Source: Scatophagus argus | Lineage: Eukaryota; Chordata; Actinopteri; Scatophagidae | Assembly: GCF_020382885.2 (NCBI RefSeq) | Contig: NC_058496.1 | Span: 5,001 to 69,000, forward strand | Length of the DNA stretch: 64,000 nt | Direction: 5' to 3' | Part shown: piece after piece, positions 38,401 through 47,879 of the stretch | Layout: each line of letters starts with the position of its first letter | How positions within the stretch are numbered: position 1 is the stretch's first letter | Program-made: the position numbers and the translations under genes | Notes under the pieces: model-generated | Database searches by the model: none | What the model was told of the DNA's origin: nothing | The model's input: only the letters and a program-made list of their open reading frames with translations

Positions 38401-41400
38401 GTATAACTGGAACCAGTGTGAGGTACTGCTGGTTTACCTGGTATATAACTGGGACCAGTGTGTGGTAGTGCTGGTGCTGGTCCTGGTTAAACTGGTTTAA
38501 ACTGGTCACATAGTCTTTTCTGGACTCTTCAGCAGCTTGTTTTTTCTGTTGAGCAGTTTGACGAGCCTGATGGCAAACAGACAAGAACACTCTTAGAGTT
38601 CTGCACCAAATATATCTAAGAACAGCTCTGCAGCTCAGCCACTAACATATTATAATGAGTTTCTTTAAGCTTCAAAGTTGTTGTGGAGCCAGGACAACGC
38701 TAGAGTGCCTAGAACTAGAAGTTTCCCAGTGCTTCAAATATTCTATATGTTAAGGTAGGCAAAACCCATCCTGACTTGTGTTCTCTACTCAGTATATAGA
38801 CATCATAATCTAAACATCAACATCTGTCTCAAAAAGACTGAAAACACTTAAAATACATTAAATTCTGCTAAGATACACTCAAAAATATAATGAAACTAAG
38901 AGGGGAGTAATTTTAATACACAGTTTGCAATAAATGTGAATCTTACCTTCAATGAGCAGCGCTGATACAGACCGAGAGATAGACAGACAGGAGTTCAGAT
39001 TAGCGAAATATCAACTCTGATATTAAACCAAGACATAAATTTCATTCTCTTTTGTATTGTAGTGAATCACACATTGTTGTCAATTTTGAACCCTAATTCA
39101 CACCTGGAGTCATGTGACTCAGCCAGGTGGACGGATGACCCATATGAGACTCTAACAACTCACTAGAGCCCCCACCAGTTATTCAGAACTTTAGAGTCAG
39201 ATAAAACAAATAAAATCCAGATTTAAGACTCTCATTTACACTTAGACTCCTCCTCCAGTCCAGAGGGAGGTGCTGATACCCCGGAAGTTGCTAACACAAA
39301 CACACAAACTACAAAGAGACCAATGCTTTGTCATTCATACAAATCATGCACTGGTTGAACTTATCAGGGATCAGATTTCATAGTATGTGATGAAATGGCT
39401 GCAACTGAAAACAAACAGCTCAGTGAATTTCCTTGAAATGAATAAAGTATCCATGTATCTATCTATCAGTCGTCTCAGAGTATCTTTATGTGTTGTTTAA
39501 CAGACAGTCAGTGGACATTTCTGGGGTAGTGGATTATATCTGGGGGCAGCCGTGGCCTCGAGGTTAAGATAAGATAAGATGAACTTTATTGATCCCGCAG
39601 TGGGGAAATTTACTTGTCGTAGCAGCTCACAAGAATAGACAAAGAGTGCAAAAAGCAAAAAGTGTGCAAAAACAGTTACAAAAAATATAGAGGTAATAAA
39701 TTAAATTAACAAATAAACAATTTACAGTACAGTAAACAGGTTGGAGAAGCTGCTTGTGCCTGACAGTGGCAGCACACTGCTCCTGTGTGTGTGTGTGTTC
39801 ACTGCATGTAATTTGCTTGGTGTTGCATGTGTGTTCAACCAAGGATGGGTTAAATGCAGAGGAAACTACTGCCAATAAAAAGCTGATTTAGCTGATTCAT
39901 CTTCATCATGTGCCACAGCTGTGGTGTCCTGTACGGTACCAAAGACTCCACACCCCAGGGAATTGAACAGCTACAGACTGGTAGCACTGACATTTCATCT
40001 CATGAAGACTCTGAAGTGGCTCGTCTTCGTACACCTTTGCCATTTCATGAGTCCACTGATGTACTCTTTCCAGTTTGCCTACCAGCCTGGCATCAGGGTG
40101 GATGATGCAGTCTCCTTCGTCCTGCACAGGACCCTGTCTCACCTGGACAAGCCTGGCAGGACTGTGAAAATCATGTTTATTGATTTCTCAGATGCTTTCA
40201 GCACCAGCTTCTGCTGCTGAGGGACAAGCAGGATCACTCAGGGGTGGGCCAGCACCTTGCAACAAGGCTGCTGGACTACCTCACCAACTGTCTACAGTTA
40301 GAGCACAGACCTGTGTGTCTGACATGGTGGTCTACAGCACAGGGGCCCCGCAGGACACGGTCGTGGCTCTGTTCCTCTTCACCCTCCACACTGTGGACAC
40401 CAGGCACAACTCAACCAACGGTCACCTGCAGCAGTTCTTTGATGATTCTGTGATCGTTGGCCTCAAGACTGTGGAGAATGATGCAGAATACAGGGTACTG
40501 ATCCAGGACTGGACTTGTGCCAGTGGACTCGCCTCCAGATCAACACAGGAAAACAGAGGAGCTGGTGGTGGATTTCACTCACCCCCAACACCAGTGAACG
40601 TCCAGGGAGTGGACACTGAGAGAGTGGACTCCTATAATACCTGCATGTTCACCTAAACAGCAGACTGGACTGGACAGACAACTCCACTGCACTGTACAGG
40701 AAGGACCAGAGCAGACTGTACCTGCTGAGGAGACTCAGGTCCTTTGGAGTACAGGGGACACTCCTCAGGACATATTTAAACTCTGTGGTAGGCCCTGTCA
40801 CCTGACAAGCTGTCCTCTCTGCTGGAGAACCACTCCCACCCCCTGCATGAGTCTGACAGCGCTGGGCTGCTCCTTCAGTTGTGGGCAGCTTCACCGCAAG
40901 TGTGTGAAGGAGGGTCACCACAGGTCCTTCCTCCCTGCTGCTGTGAGACCCCATGAGTACACCTCAAACTGAACCTCAATAAGTCATGTGCAATAATCCC
41001 CAAGTGCAACACAGTGACTTCTTACTGTTAATAATTTAAAAATAGTGAAATTTTGTAAATATCATCTGAATGCATCATGTGTGTTGATAGTTTCTTTCAA
41101 AAAACGGTGTGAATATCCTTGTATGTTTTTACTTTGTAAATCTTTTTTACTTGATCTACCTGCACTTTTATTTTTGCTATTCTTGTGCTGCTGTGACAGT
41201 GTGAATTGTAACTACAGTGTGGTGATATTGGGACTTATTCACCTTCTCTCCGTCCGTCTTGTTGTCGAGGTCGATCCTGTCAGAGGCGTGTTGAGCTCGC
41301 TCTGCCTCCTTACAATCACGTTCAAACCGCCGTTTACTCTGAAAAGCAACAGGTAAACAAAAAAACAACAAACCGGGTGAAATCATCACAGTGCTGAACT

Positions 41401-43620
41401 TGTCTTAGATAAGATAAGAACTTTATTGATCCCGCAGGAAATCGTTGTGCCACGGTTGCAATACAAAGAAACATACAAAGGTAGAAAGTAATTTCCCCAC
41501 AAAATATAATAATATATAAAAAAATAACAGAGTACAATGAAAATAACAGAGTAGTAGCTGTTTACTTTCAGTCAGTGTATTTAAAGTGCTGATTTGTTAA
41601 ATCTACTTTTGATTATGGGGTCAGGTGTGTTACTGGACATGGCACATGGGTCAACAGGTGTGGATGGGAGGGGCCAGAGGTCACTCACAGACTCCAGTTG
41701 TTTCCAAGAGCTCTCGATATGCTGCTGGGCACGGCGGCCATCTTGGAAATGCTGCAACAAAAAAAGTGATTAGCCCAGAGGCCTGAAGTTCACAGTTAAC
41801 TTCACGACTAACTCAAGGTTACGATGGTGGCTCTCTTAACTTACGCTGCACATCTAACCTGCTCCATAGCAGGCTTATGCTTGAGATCATACAAAAACAA
41901 GGCCTGCAAACCAATCTGCTCTCTGGAAAATGATGCCATCATCATTCCTAGAGGCTCATGGAGCTTGGTGGGTGGATCGGTTACGTGCGACGGCTTCGTG
42001 AGTCATATATAGTGACACGATTCAATGATTTGTTTAATCCAGCGGCCACAGAAGACAGGCTGCTTTCACTGTGACTCTGTCTGGGACAGAGTTTCAGTGG
42101 CTCAAGTCTAAGTTTTACTGAGCTTTAGTGGACCACGATCCTCCTACAGCACAGACTGAAGCACTCAAAGACTTGGACTTGTTGCACTAGGATAGGACAG
42201 TAAGCCTACTTACTTTCAATTACCTTCTTAATTATTTATTTGTTGCTCCCAAATTGGTTTCGCACCACTCAACTAAAACAACTAAAATAAGGCTAAATGA
42301 TAAAAATACATCACCACAACAACACGTTGATCTAATGGACCACAGGAACACAGTTTTATTCAGAGGTTTGCTCTAATGATGGGGCCGTGATATTAAGAGC
42401 TGAACTTGAGATCAGCACTACAAAAAGCTCCTGTTTAAAGGCCTTTTATTCATTGCTGCAGGACATTTGGAGCAAGCAGCTCTTTCTCTGACTGGGTGTG
42501 TGTCTTTTTTATTGTCTTTGCAGTGATTTTAGTTGATTAAATTAACACAGTGGGAAACACAGTAGGAGACGTTTTTACCATCCTCTCTTCTGTGTGTTTG
42601 GCAGCTATGGCTGTTTTGCTTTTATCTTTAATATTAAAGTTTATGCTGTGATTGTAAAATTTGCCAGTAGACTCTGTGTTTGTGATTGTTGAGATGCTGC
42701 AAACTCCGCCTCTTTCATGTGAACGCACTTCTGGATACTTCTGAAAATCCTTGGTTGATTTATCAAGTTGATAAGCAGCTTCATATTAAAGTTTAGTGTC
42801 ACTTGTTAGGTGGAGCCAGAGACATCCTGAAATATTTCCTAAAATGCTGAACAAGAACAAAACATCGTCAGTGGCTATACTGTGATATTCTCCCAGTTGA
42901 AGTCGAAATATCTACACAAAAGTATCACTAGTGCTTTTTACCGTCTGAAAGGGCTGCAAATACACAATGATCCAGTAAAACACAACCAATGACTTTAAAA
43001 TCAGTCGATATCACAGTGAAAAATGATTCAGCTCAGAGTTCATGTGGGAATCTACTGTCACTCCCCAAACTCTGCTGAGCTGTTTGCGAGGAGTCAGTGT
43101 GTGTTTGTTTGTTTGTGTACTCACTGTCTTCCTTTCAATCTTTAACTCCTGTGTGTATCTGGTCAGCTCACAAACTATCTGTGAGTTCAGGTTTTCAGCA
43201 AGTTCTTCTCTCTGAACCGAAAGTTCATTCAGCTGACGAAGAGTCCCAGCAAAGGCCAAACACCAGGTGTACCTGTAACCAATCAGACATCAGATGTACC
43301 TGAAACCACCAATCAGAGTTGGATCTGTTAGAATGTCAATGCTACATTTGAGATCCACCCAGCTTCCGACTGCAGGCTCCGAATCTATGTACACTCATTG
43401 GGAGTGACAAGGTGAGTGTATACCAATGTTTACCAATATTAACAGTGAATCTTTTTCAGGTGAGTCACCTGACTGAAACATGACACGTTTGTTCGATTTC
43501 AGATCACAGAATGAATTAAAGTAAATAATAAATGCAAAAAAACAGGCTGACTGACCTGTTCTCATCCTCCCTGCTCCTCTTCGGATGATATTTCTTAGAC
43601 AGACTCCTGCAGACAGGCAG

Positions 43621-43656
<36 letters not shown>

Positions 43657-46600
43657 GTATCTCAGGTGTATCTGCTGTGAATACCAGAAACTTTTGTGAC
43701 ATTTATAGCAGAATGTTAAATCAAACTCTCAACTAAATACAACTGGCAGGACTTTTTAAGGAAGTTTGTGTGTATGTGTGTGAGTGTGTGTGTGTGTGAG
43801 CGTGTATGTCCTGTAGGTGTCCTTCAGGTGACCTGCAGGGGACAAGTGACAGGTGACCTAAAGGTGAAGCTGGTACCTGATCTGTTTGGCATAGCTCAGC
43901 TCGATGTCAGCCCTCTCTTTAATAAACTTGGTGTATCTCTCCAGGAAGTCGATGCCCCAGCTGGTGTGTTTCTCCAGGTTATCAAACTGATCCTGGAACA
44001 CAAAATCAGAAATAAAGAGTCTGTGAAGTTTCAGTGAAGCTCCAGCAACAGTACAGTCAGGCAGGCTTTTCTTTTGCATGCTTGGGCCTAATGTGATCCG
44101 GTCATTCACTCCTCTGACCGGCTGGTGTCAACCCAGCTGTTCTCCCCAGCTCGTCTCAGACCGGCTGCTTTCCTCAGATCCCCACGTTGTTAGCCTCTCA
44201 TCTTTGCTGTCTTCTGAAATGTGACTCTCTCTCTCTGCCTTTAATCTGTTCATGCTGCTATTGCATGTGGTTCTCCTGATCACCACCAGTCTTCACACTC
44301 ACCCTCATCAGCCTCAGGAGGGTCACCACCAGTGTCTGGACTCCATGGGGAGATTGATTCTTTTGCCACTGACACCTGTCAATCACAAATGTTTTTTCCA
44401 TAGAGTCAAAGATCTAAAAACCTACTGCGATTACTACTGTTTAGTCTACTTAATAATACTTAATACTTAATAATACCTAATAATCTACTTTAATTCTCTT
44501 TCTATTCTGTATAGCTGCTTCCATTATTATTGTTACTACTATTGTTATCACAACCACCATAGTACCGGTATACTTCATCATTATAATTATCTACAGTTCC
44601 AATACTTCTGGTATTATTGCTGCTGCTATGCATCTCTGCTTGTGTGCTTCTTCTGTCACCCCTCACCCTCCTCGCTCTCTCTGTCTCTGTCTCTCTCTCT
44701 CTCTCGGTCTCTCCCTCTAATCTACTATTCCATGCTTCATGTTTAATTGCAAGTGTGAATGTGAATGTTGTGATGAATTATGTAATTGTTGTGAGCACTT
44801 TAGGTAGAGCTAAACAAATTTTGTCATCCAGTAAGTATAATGGCAGTAAAGGTTTCTATTCTAATCTATTTAAAGAATGACTTTTCAACAAGCAGCACAA
44901 ACAGCCAGGACACAAGTCCTCACTTACCACAAGCATCGTCTACAGTTACCACAGAACTTCTGCAGATTTATAGCGAGGGGTGCACATAAGTGGTACGCAG
45001 GTGTGACAAGTAAAGTCACTATCTATCTATCGACCAGTTATGTGCACCTCTGTTTATAGCACACACTTATTTCTTTCTTTGTTCTAGTTGTGTTCTGACA
45101 AAGCTGTAGCTCCAGAGGGAACTGTCGCTCAAAAAGTACCAGTACCTTCACGTGGTGATACTGATATCAATCAGCTACTTCTCACCTCTGTCATCAACCT
45201 CTTCCTGAAGCAATACACCATCCCCACATCCCTTAAAGAAACCAGTTATTCCTAATCTGAACAAATCCCCCACCACCTGCCTGAATGACTATTGTCCCAT
45301 TGCACTAATCTCCATCATCATTAAACACATCTGCACCTCCCTCCCTGATTTATTGGACCCCCTCAATTTGCATATTAGCCAAATAGGATATAGACGACAT
45401 AGACGTCCATCAACCTGATACTGAACTCTGCTCTCTCCCACCTGGACCAGAAGGACACATAGCACATGGAACATTACACAATGCAGCCATCTTGCACAGA
45501 ACTTTGCACTACTCTTTTCATTTGCACAATATCGCAATACCGCTGTAAATACTGTTGTCATCTCTGTCACTGTTTATATTTTTTATTCTGGTTGTTTTAA
45601 TATTTATGTAGTGCTGTTTTATATTTATAGTATTTACGTATTTTGTAGGTTATTGGGCTTATACCGGGACCAGGGAAACTAATTTCGTTCCACCTCATGT
45701 TTCTACACATGTGAAATGACAATAAAGCTCCTTGAATCCTTGAACATGTGAGATTGCGGTTTGTTGATTACAGCTCAGCATTCAATACTATTGTGCCTAT
45801 GAAGCTCATCCAAAAGCTCAGGATCCTGGGACCAAATTCATCTATCTCTAGCTGGATTCTGAGCTTTCTGACAGACAGACCCCAGGTGATTAACATGGGC
45901 AACTTCTCCTCTTCCACACAGGTGCCCCCCACGGCCATGTTCTCAGTACTCTCCTCTATGTCCTGATAATTTATGACTGTGTGGTCAAGCACAGTTCTAA
46001 TACCATCCTGAATTTTACAGATGACAGCATCATCCTAGTTCTCATCTCAAACAATGACAAGACAGCTTACAGGGAGGAGCTTTGTGCCCTGGAAACCTGG
46101 TACCAGGATAATAACCTCTCAAAGTCTGCAGGTCCAAAGAGATGGTAATTGACTTCAGGAAGCATAAGAGTGGAGGTCACACCTCCCCTTTATATCGGGG
46201 GTCAGGATTGGGTTACCTGTTTTAAACTCCTTGTGTGCACATCAGCGAGGACCTCTGTTGGACCACTCAAACCACTGCAGTTGTTAGAGCTGTACTGAGC
46301 AGCACTGCTCTCACAGGTGAGCACTCTGACTGGTGGACCTCAAGTCTCTGGAGCGGGTGGTGAAGACTGCAGAGTGACTTAAGGTTGTCACCTTCCCTCT
46401 CTGCAAAGTATCTTCAACACACAATGCCTCAGAAACACACAGAAGATCCTCAAAGATCCCAAACAGGCCAATCTCAGACTCTCTCAGATGTTAACCCTAA
46501 CTACCAGCGCAGACCACCGGACCGACCAGAAACTTCTTCACCTCAGCCATCAGACTTTTAAACGAGCAGCTCCCATCACATCATCTCCCTCACCTACCTT

Positions 46601-47608
46601 ACACACTGATGCTGCACATCTGGTCTCACACTGCACATGTATATCCTGTTTGTATACAGCGTTTTCTTATTAAGAAAATCTATTTTACTTAATTCTATTC
46701 AAATTCTTTTACTTAGTTCTATTTTTATCTTACGTCTACTTGGGTTTCTTGACTGCCTTGTCACAAGCAATTCATTGCTTCGTTGATCCTGTGTTGATGC
46801 TGAGCATATGACATAAATCTCTTTAAACTTGAACTTTGAACTTTGAGGTTCAGAGTGTACGGGTTGTAGCTGCCGTGCACCAATCAAGACCCCAAACCAA
46901 AGAATGCTTCAGTGATTGGCTACAGATTGGCTAGAGTGAATGACTAGACATGACCTGTCCACTGGCCCCCTCCGGGAGGCGCTGCAGGGTTGGGTGCATG
47001 AAAACAACCACACACAGTTTGTTCCCTCAGAAAATCACAGTTCAGTCAGTCCCACCATCAGTAACACTGTGGTCAAAACACACACTAACGTCCATCATAA
47101 AATGTTACCATCATCACCTCCTCATGCACTGTCACTGTATATGTACTGCATGTACTGTGGACATTCTGTACATGCCCAGACTGCACCGATCATCCACTCC
47201 GTGTACACACAACAACCCTTCTTCAGTTCCAGTTTTCAGGTGTTTGTCTCATCCATCTGTATTTTTTTTACTAAAACATAAATCACTGATTTTTTTTGAT
47301 TGATAATAATGAGATGGTTCATGTCTCAGTCTGCGGGTCGCGCGCTGCAGCAGCATCATGGAGGAGGCAGAGCACGAGCCGCTGTCGTCATTCACCGTGT
47401 TGCTATGGCACAGCCGACAGAAGCACGAGGGCCTCACTCACATTCACACACACACACACACCGACAGGCCGCCTGGCTCGTTAGCAGATAAGCGGCCAGG
47501 ACTGATGGTGACCGGGTGAGCTTTGTGTGTCGGAGCGTAACCCGGGCGACGCGCAGGTATGTGAACCGGTGTACGTACCCACAGCTCGGTGCCCCAGTTG
47601 CAGCTCAT
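31281..47608 (-). CDS. fnbp1: fnbp1, formin-binding protein 17 (FBP17), fifteen coding exons
   Basis: F-BAR adaptor that binds phosphoinositide membranes, bends them and recruits dynamin and N-WASP/WAVE-pathway actin regulators through its SH3 domain during endocytosis. The exons join in phase to 617 aa, the length I recall for human FBP17. Residues 1-260 are the F-BAR domain ([46 protein letters not shown]). Then come [13 protein letters not shown], a basic [10 protein letters not shown], a proline run at about 330-335 and a CRSLKRG boundary. The HR1 domain is at about 390-470 ([12 protein letters not shown]) and an acidic [20 protein letters not shown] linker follows. The SH3 is at about 553-610 ([42 protein letters not shown]). 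SPDGSYTE and DGWTRVRR favour FNBP1 over TRIP10 or FNBP1L. The F-BAR domain is two residues shorter than human near [10 protein letters not shown]. The introns carry SINE, Tc1 and LINE insertions. Confidence 0.95.
32248..32384 (-). CDS. fnbp1: fnbp1 coding exon 14
   Basis: 137 nt, [44 protein letters not shown]; acidic linker and first SH3 strand; donor GTACTT. Confidence 0.95.
32608..32753 (-). CDS. fnbp1: fnbp1 coding exon 13
   Basis: 146 nt, [20 protein letters not shown] through SPASRE; Ser- and Gln-rich linker between HR1 and SH3. Donor GTAGTG splits a Ser codon. Confidence 0.92.
33050..33115 (+). repeat. GTATAG/GTACGG short tandem array
   Basis: Imperfect 5-10 bp units (GGTATAGTATAGTATGGTAT). 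Lies in the fnbp1 intron between exons 12 and 13. Confidence 0.7.
33489..33621 (-). CDS. fnbp1: fnbp1 coding exon 12
   Basis: 133 nt encoding (R)[20 protein letters not shown] through [11 protein letters not shown]1 domain; donor GTTCAT, a weak site. Confidence 0.93.
34712..34768. repeat. (GT)n microsatellite, CA on the fnbp1 coding strand
   Basis: About 28 uninterrupted GT units on the plus strand. On the transcript strand this is a CA repeat starting 8 nt after the exon 11/intron boundary. Confidence 0.95.
34777..34886 (-). CDS. fnbp1: fnbp1 coding exon 11
   Basis: 110 nt, [20 protein letters not shown] into the HR1 helix; donor GTAAAC at 34771-34776, followed within the intron by a long (CA)n tract. 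Confidence 0.95.
35197..35388 (-). CDS. fnbp1: fnbp1 coding exon 10
   Basis: Sixty-four codons, [20 protein letters not shown] through CLRSLKRG: the proline-rich linker. The acceptor CTCTGCAG is preceded by a (CT)n tract. Alternative splicing in this linker is known for mammalian FBP17. Confidence 0.93.
35497..35673 (-). CDS. fnbp1: fnbp1 coding exon 9
   Basis: Fifty-nine codons, [20 protein letters not shown] through [10 protein letters not shown]; donor GTACAC. Contains the conserved GFEPPGD motif and a Ser-rich, basic stretch. Confidence 0.95.
35828..36085 (+). mobile_element. tRNA-derived SINE, family A
   Basis: CGTGGATCAGTGGTTAGGGT, GGTTCGATTCCCCGTCCCGG, CCTTGAGCAAGGTACCTAAC and a CAAAATATGTCACTTTAATT tail; nearly the same as the 22081 copy. 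The first bases of the head are missing (CAACTCGTGG in place of GGGGGCAGTCGTGG). It lies in fnbp1 intron 8. Confidence 0.85.
36294..37331 (+). mobile_element. Tc1-like transposon, degenerate, with nested L2 tail
   Basis: Starts CAGTGGCTTGCAAAAGTA beside TA and ends with the imperfect inverted copy AATACTTTTCCATGCCGCAC. The frame encodes the DNA-binding part ([32 protein letters not shown]), then [40 protein letters not shown], and [34 protein letters not shown]. The SDE region between SHVGD and LNVKRYVW and the C-terminal catalytic part are deleted, so it is dead. An L2 terminus interrupts the left part at 36508-36650. Confidence 0.88.
36508..36650 (-). mobile_element. L2 terminus inserted in the Tc1 element
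   Basis: Reverse complement of an L2 3' end: (TTCAG)n TTAATTTATATAGTGCC, GTTATCTCATGACACTTTCC, AGAGCAGGTCTAGAC, ending in a (TTA)n patch. Confidence 0.8.
37365..37640 (+). mobile_element. LINE RT C-terminal remnant
   Basis: AGAATCAACAAGCCCATCAG GAAGG resembles the [14 protein letters not shown] block near the end of the jockey/CR1-like protein; the TTCTTTGGG...CTGTTTAACTC region matches the coding end. Strongly decayed. Confidence 0.45.
38198..38344 (-). CDS. fnbp1: fnbp1 coding exon 8
   Basis: Forty-nine codons, [20 protein letters not shown] through AAESIQPRM; end of the F-BAR domain; donor GTGAGT. Confidence 0.95.
38438..38566 (-). CDS. fnbp1: fnbp1 coding exon 7
   Basis: Forty-three codons, [20 protein letters not shown] through HTLVPVIYQ; phase 0; donor GTAAAC. 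Confidence 0.95.
38947..38961 (-). CDS. fnbp1: fnbp1 candidate 15-nt cassette microexon
   Basis: A 15-nt segment encoding RCSLK sits between exons 6 and 7, both of which meet at phase 0. It has a long pyrimidine tract (CTGTCTGTCTATCTCTCGG) before the AG acceptor and a good GTAAGA donor. Inclusion would give 622 aa, with the insert after DGEK in the F-BAR domain. Splice signals and phase are visible; its use is inference. Confidence 0.45.
39541..39885 (+). mobile_element. SINE family B interrupted by an inverted LINE tail
   Basis: TGGGGGCAGCCGTGGCCTCG AGGTTAAG begins a SINE. At about 39568 a reversed LINE 3' end enters (AGATAAGATGAACTTTATTG, GTGGGGAAATTTACTTGTCG). The SINE resumes near 39770 (GGCAGCACACTGCTCCTGTG, CACTGCATGTAATTTGC) and ends CTGCCAATAAAAAGC. 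It lies in fnbp1 intron 6. Confidence 0.75.
39890..41030 (+). mobile_element. jockey/CR1-like LINE RT fragment
   Basis: RT motifs in shifting frames: [79 protein letters not shown], then [18 protein letters not shown] and [13 protein letters not shown]. Several deletions and frame changes. It lies in fnbp1 intron 6, antisense. Confidence 0.85.
41243..41338 (-). CDS. fnbp1: fnbp1 coding exon 6
   Basis: Thirty-two codons from [20 protein letters not shown] to [10 protein letters not shown]; phase 0; donor GTGAAT. The end is two residues shorter than the human DADINVTKADVEK segment. Confidence 0.94.
41408..41555 (-). mobile_element. LINE 3'-tail fragment (inverted)
   Basis: (AGATA)n AAGAACTTTATTGATCCCGC AGGAAATCGTTGTGCC, then AATAACAGAGTA repeats; same tail type as at 4878. 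Confidence 0.65.
41689..41751 (-). CDS. fnbp1: fnbp1 coding exon 5
   Basis: Twenty-one codons ending KQLES, beginning [16 protein letters not shown]; phase 0, donor GTGAGT, acceptor TTGTTGCAG. Confidence 0.95.
41813..42640 (+). repeat. long interspersed repeat, copy 1
   Basis: About 0.8 kb that recurs in reverse complement at 60790-61570. Shared words include GATGGTGGCTCTCTTAACTT, TTGTTTAATCCAGCGGCCAC, TTGTTGCACTAGGATAGGAC and GATGGGGCCGTGATATTAAG. The central 42025-42620 part looks about 97% identical by eye; 41890-42010 is divergent. It may be a non-autonomous DNA transposon, but no terminal inverted repeat or target duplication could be fixed. It lies in fnbp1 intron 4. Confidence 0.8.
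43125..43272 (-). CDS. fnbp1: fnbp1 coding exon 4
   Basis: 148 nt encoding [20 protein letters not shown] through QELKIERKT; donor GTGAGT, acceptor GGTTACAG. Confidence 0.95.
43556..43606 (-). CDS. fnbp1: fnbp1 coding exon 3
   Basis: 51 nt encoding (R)[16 protein letters not shown]; matches the basic NLSKKY segment of F-BAR proteins. The polypyrimidine tract of its acceptor merges with a (CT)n microsatellite at 43620-43655. Confidence 0.92.
43618..43656. repeat. (GA)n microsatellite beside fnbp1 exon 3
   Basis: GAGAGA run on the plus strand (CT on the transcript strand), beginning about 12 nt from the exon 3 acceptor. Confidence 0.85.
43877..43992 (-). CDS. fnbp1: fnbp1 coding exon 2
   Basis: [20 protein letters not shown] through ELSYAKQI; first long F-BAR helix. 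Acceptor GTTCCAG, donor GTACCA splitting an Arg codon. Confidence 0.95.
44405..44745 (+). mobile_element. L2 3'UTR fragment
   Basis: AAAACCTACTGCGATTACTA, TTCTATTCTGTATAGCTGC, ATTACTTCTGGTATTATTGC-like, GCTATGCATCTCTGCTTGTG TGCTTCTTCT and CTCTCTCTCT match the other L2 3'UTR copies. It lies in fnbp1 intron 1. Confidence 0.75.
44966..45058. mobile_element. small foldback (MITE-like) element
   Basis: TATAGCGAGGGGTGCACATA AGTGG on the left pairs with CCAGTTATGTGCACCTCTGT TTATA on the right (about 19 of 25 complementary), enclosing roughly 45 bp. Family not assigned. Confidence 0.45.
45085..45745 (+). mobile_element. LINE RT N-terminal fragment with 3' tail
   Basis: Degenerate RT 0/1 block ([28 protein letters not shown]) joined to a LINE 3'UTR ending TGACAATAAAGCTCCTTGAA. 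Internal deletion removes most of the RT. Confidence 0.65.
45745..46830 (+). mobile_element. jockey/CR1-like LINE RT fragment
   Basis: [20 protein letters not shown] and [20 protein letters not shown], then [13 protein letters not shown], LPVTS-like and [15 protein letters not shown] C-terminal remnants with frameshifts. It lies in fnbp1 intron 1. Confidence 0.8.
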
Positions 47609-47850
47609 GGTTTCCGCTCTGCTCCTCGTCTCTACTGCTCGCTGCTCCGCTTCTCGATCCAACGATCACCGCGAACTGCTACTGCTGCCCGCCGTGCGCA
47701 TCCTCAGCTTCACAGCGGCTGGCTGCCTGTCTGTCTGTCTGTCACAACCTCAGCCGGTCTGTCTGTTCCTGTCTGCAGCAGCACGAGAGCTGAGGACACG
47801 GTCACGCGCAGCGCGGCTCCCCGGAGGACCCTTTGTCATCTGTGAAGAGA
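47330..47850. promoter_or_regulatory. CpG-rich promoter-proximal region of fnbp1
   Basis: Rise in CpG (GTCGCGCGCTGC, GGGCGACGCGCAGG, GGTCACGCGCAGCGCGGC) around coding exon 1, in contrast to the AT-rich flanks. The transcription start probably lies between 47609 and about 47850 (transcribed leftward). No core promoter motif is assigned. Confidence 0.55.
47579..47608 (-). CDS. fnbp1: fnbp1 coding exon 1
   Basis: Ten codons, [10 protein letters not shown], then donor GTACGT; phase 0. The CpG-rich surroundings (47330-47850) fit a promoter-proximal exon. The start has CC at -2/-1 and G at -4 (AAACCATGA), with A at -3. Confidence 0.92.
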
Positions 47851-47879
47851 TGCTGTGTGTGTGAGGGTGTGTGTGTGGA

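Noticed and set aside
45289..45570. 93-codon minus frame
   Set aside because: Shadow of a plus-strand LINE RT fragment and its 3'UTR.
47444..47864. Multiple frames around the fnbp1 start (for example 47516-47845 plus)
   Set aside because: Open frames are frequent in CpG-rich promoter DNA; only the short [10 protein letters not shown] exon on the minus strand has family and splice support.
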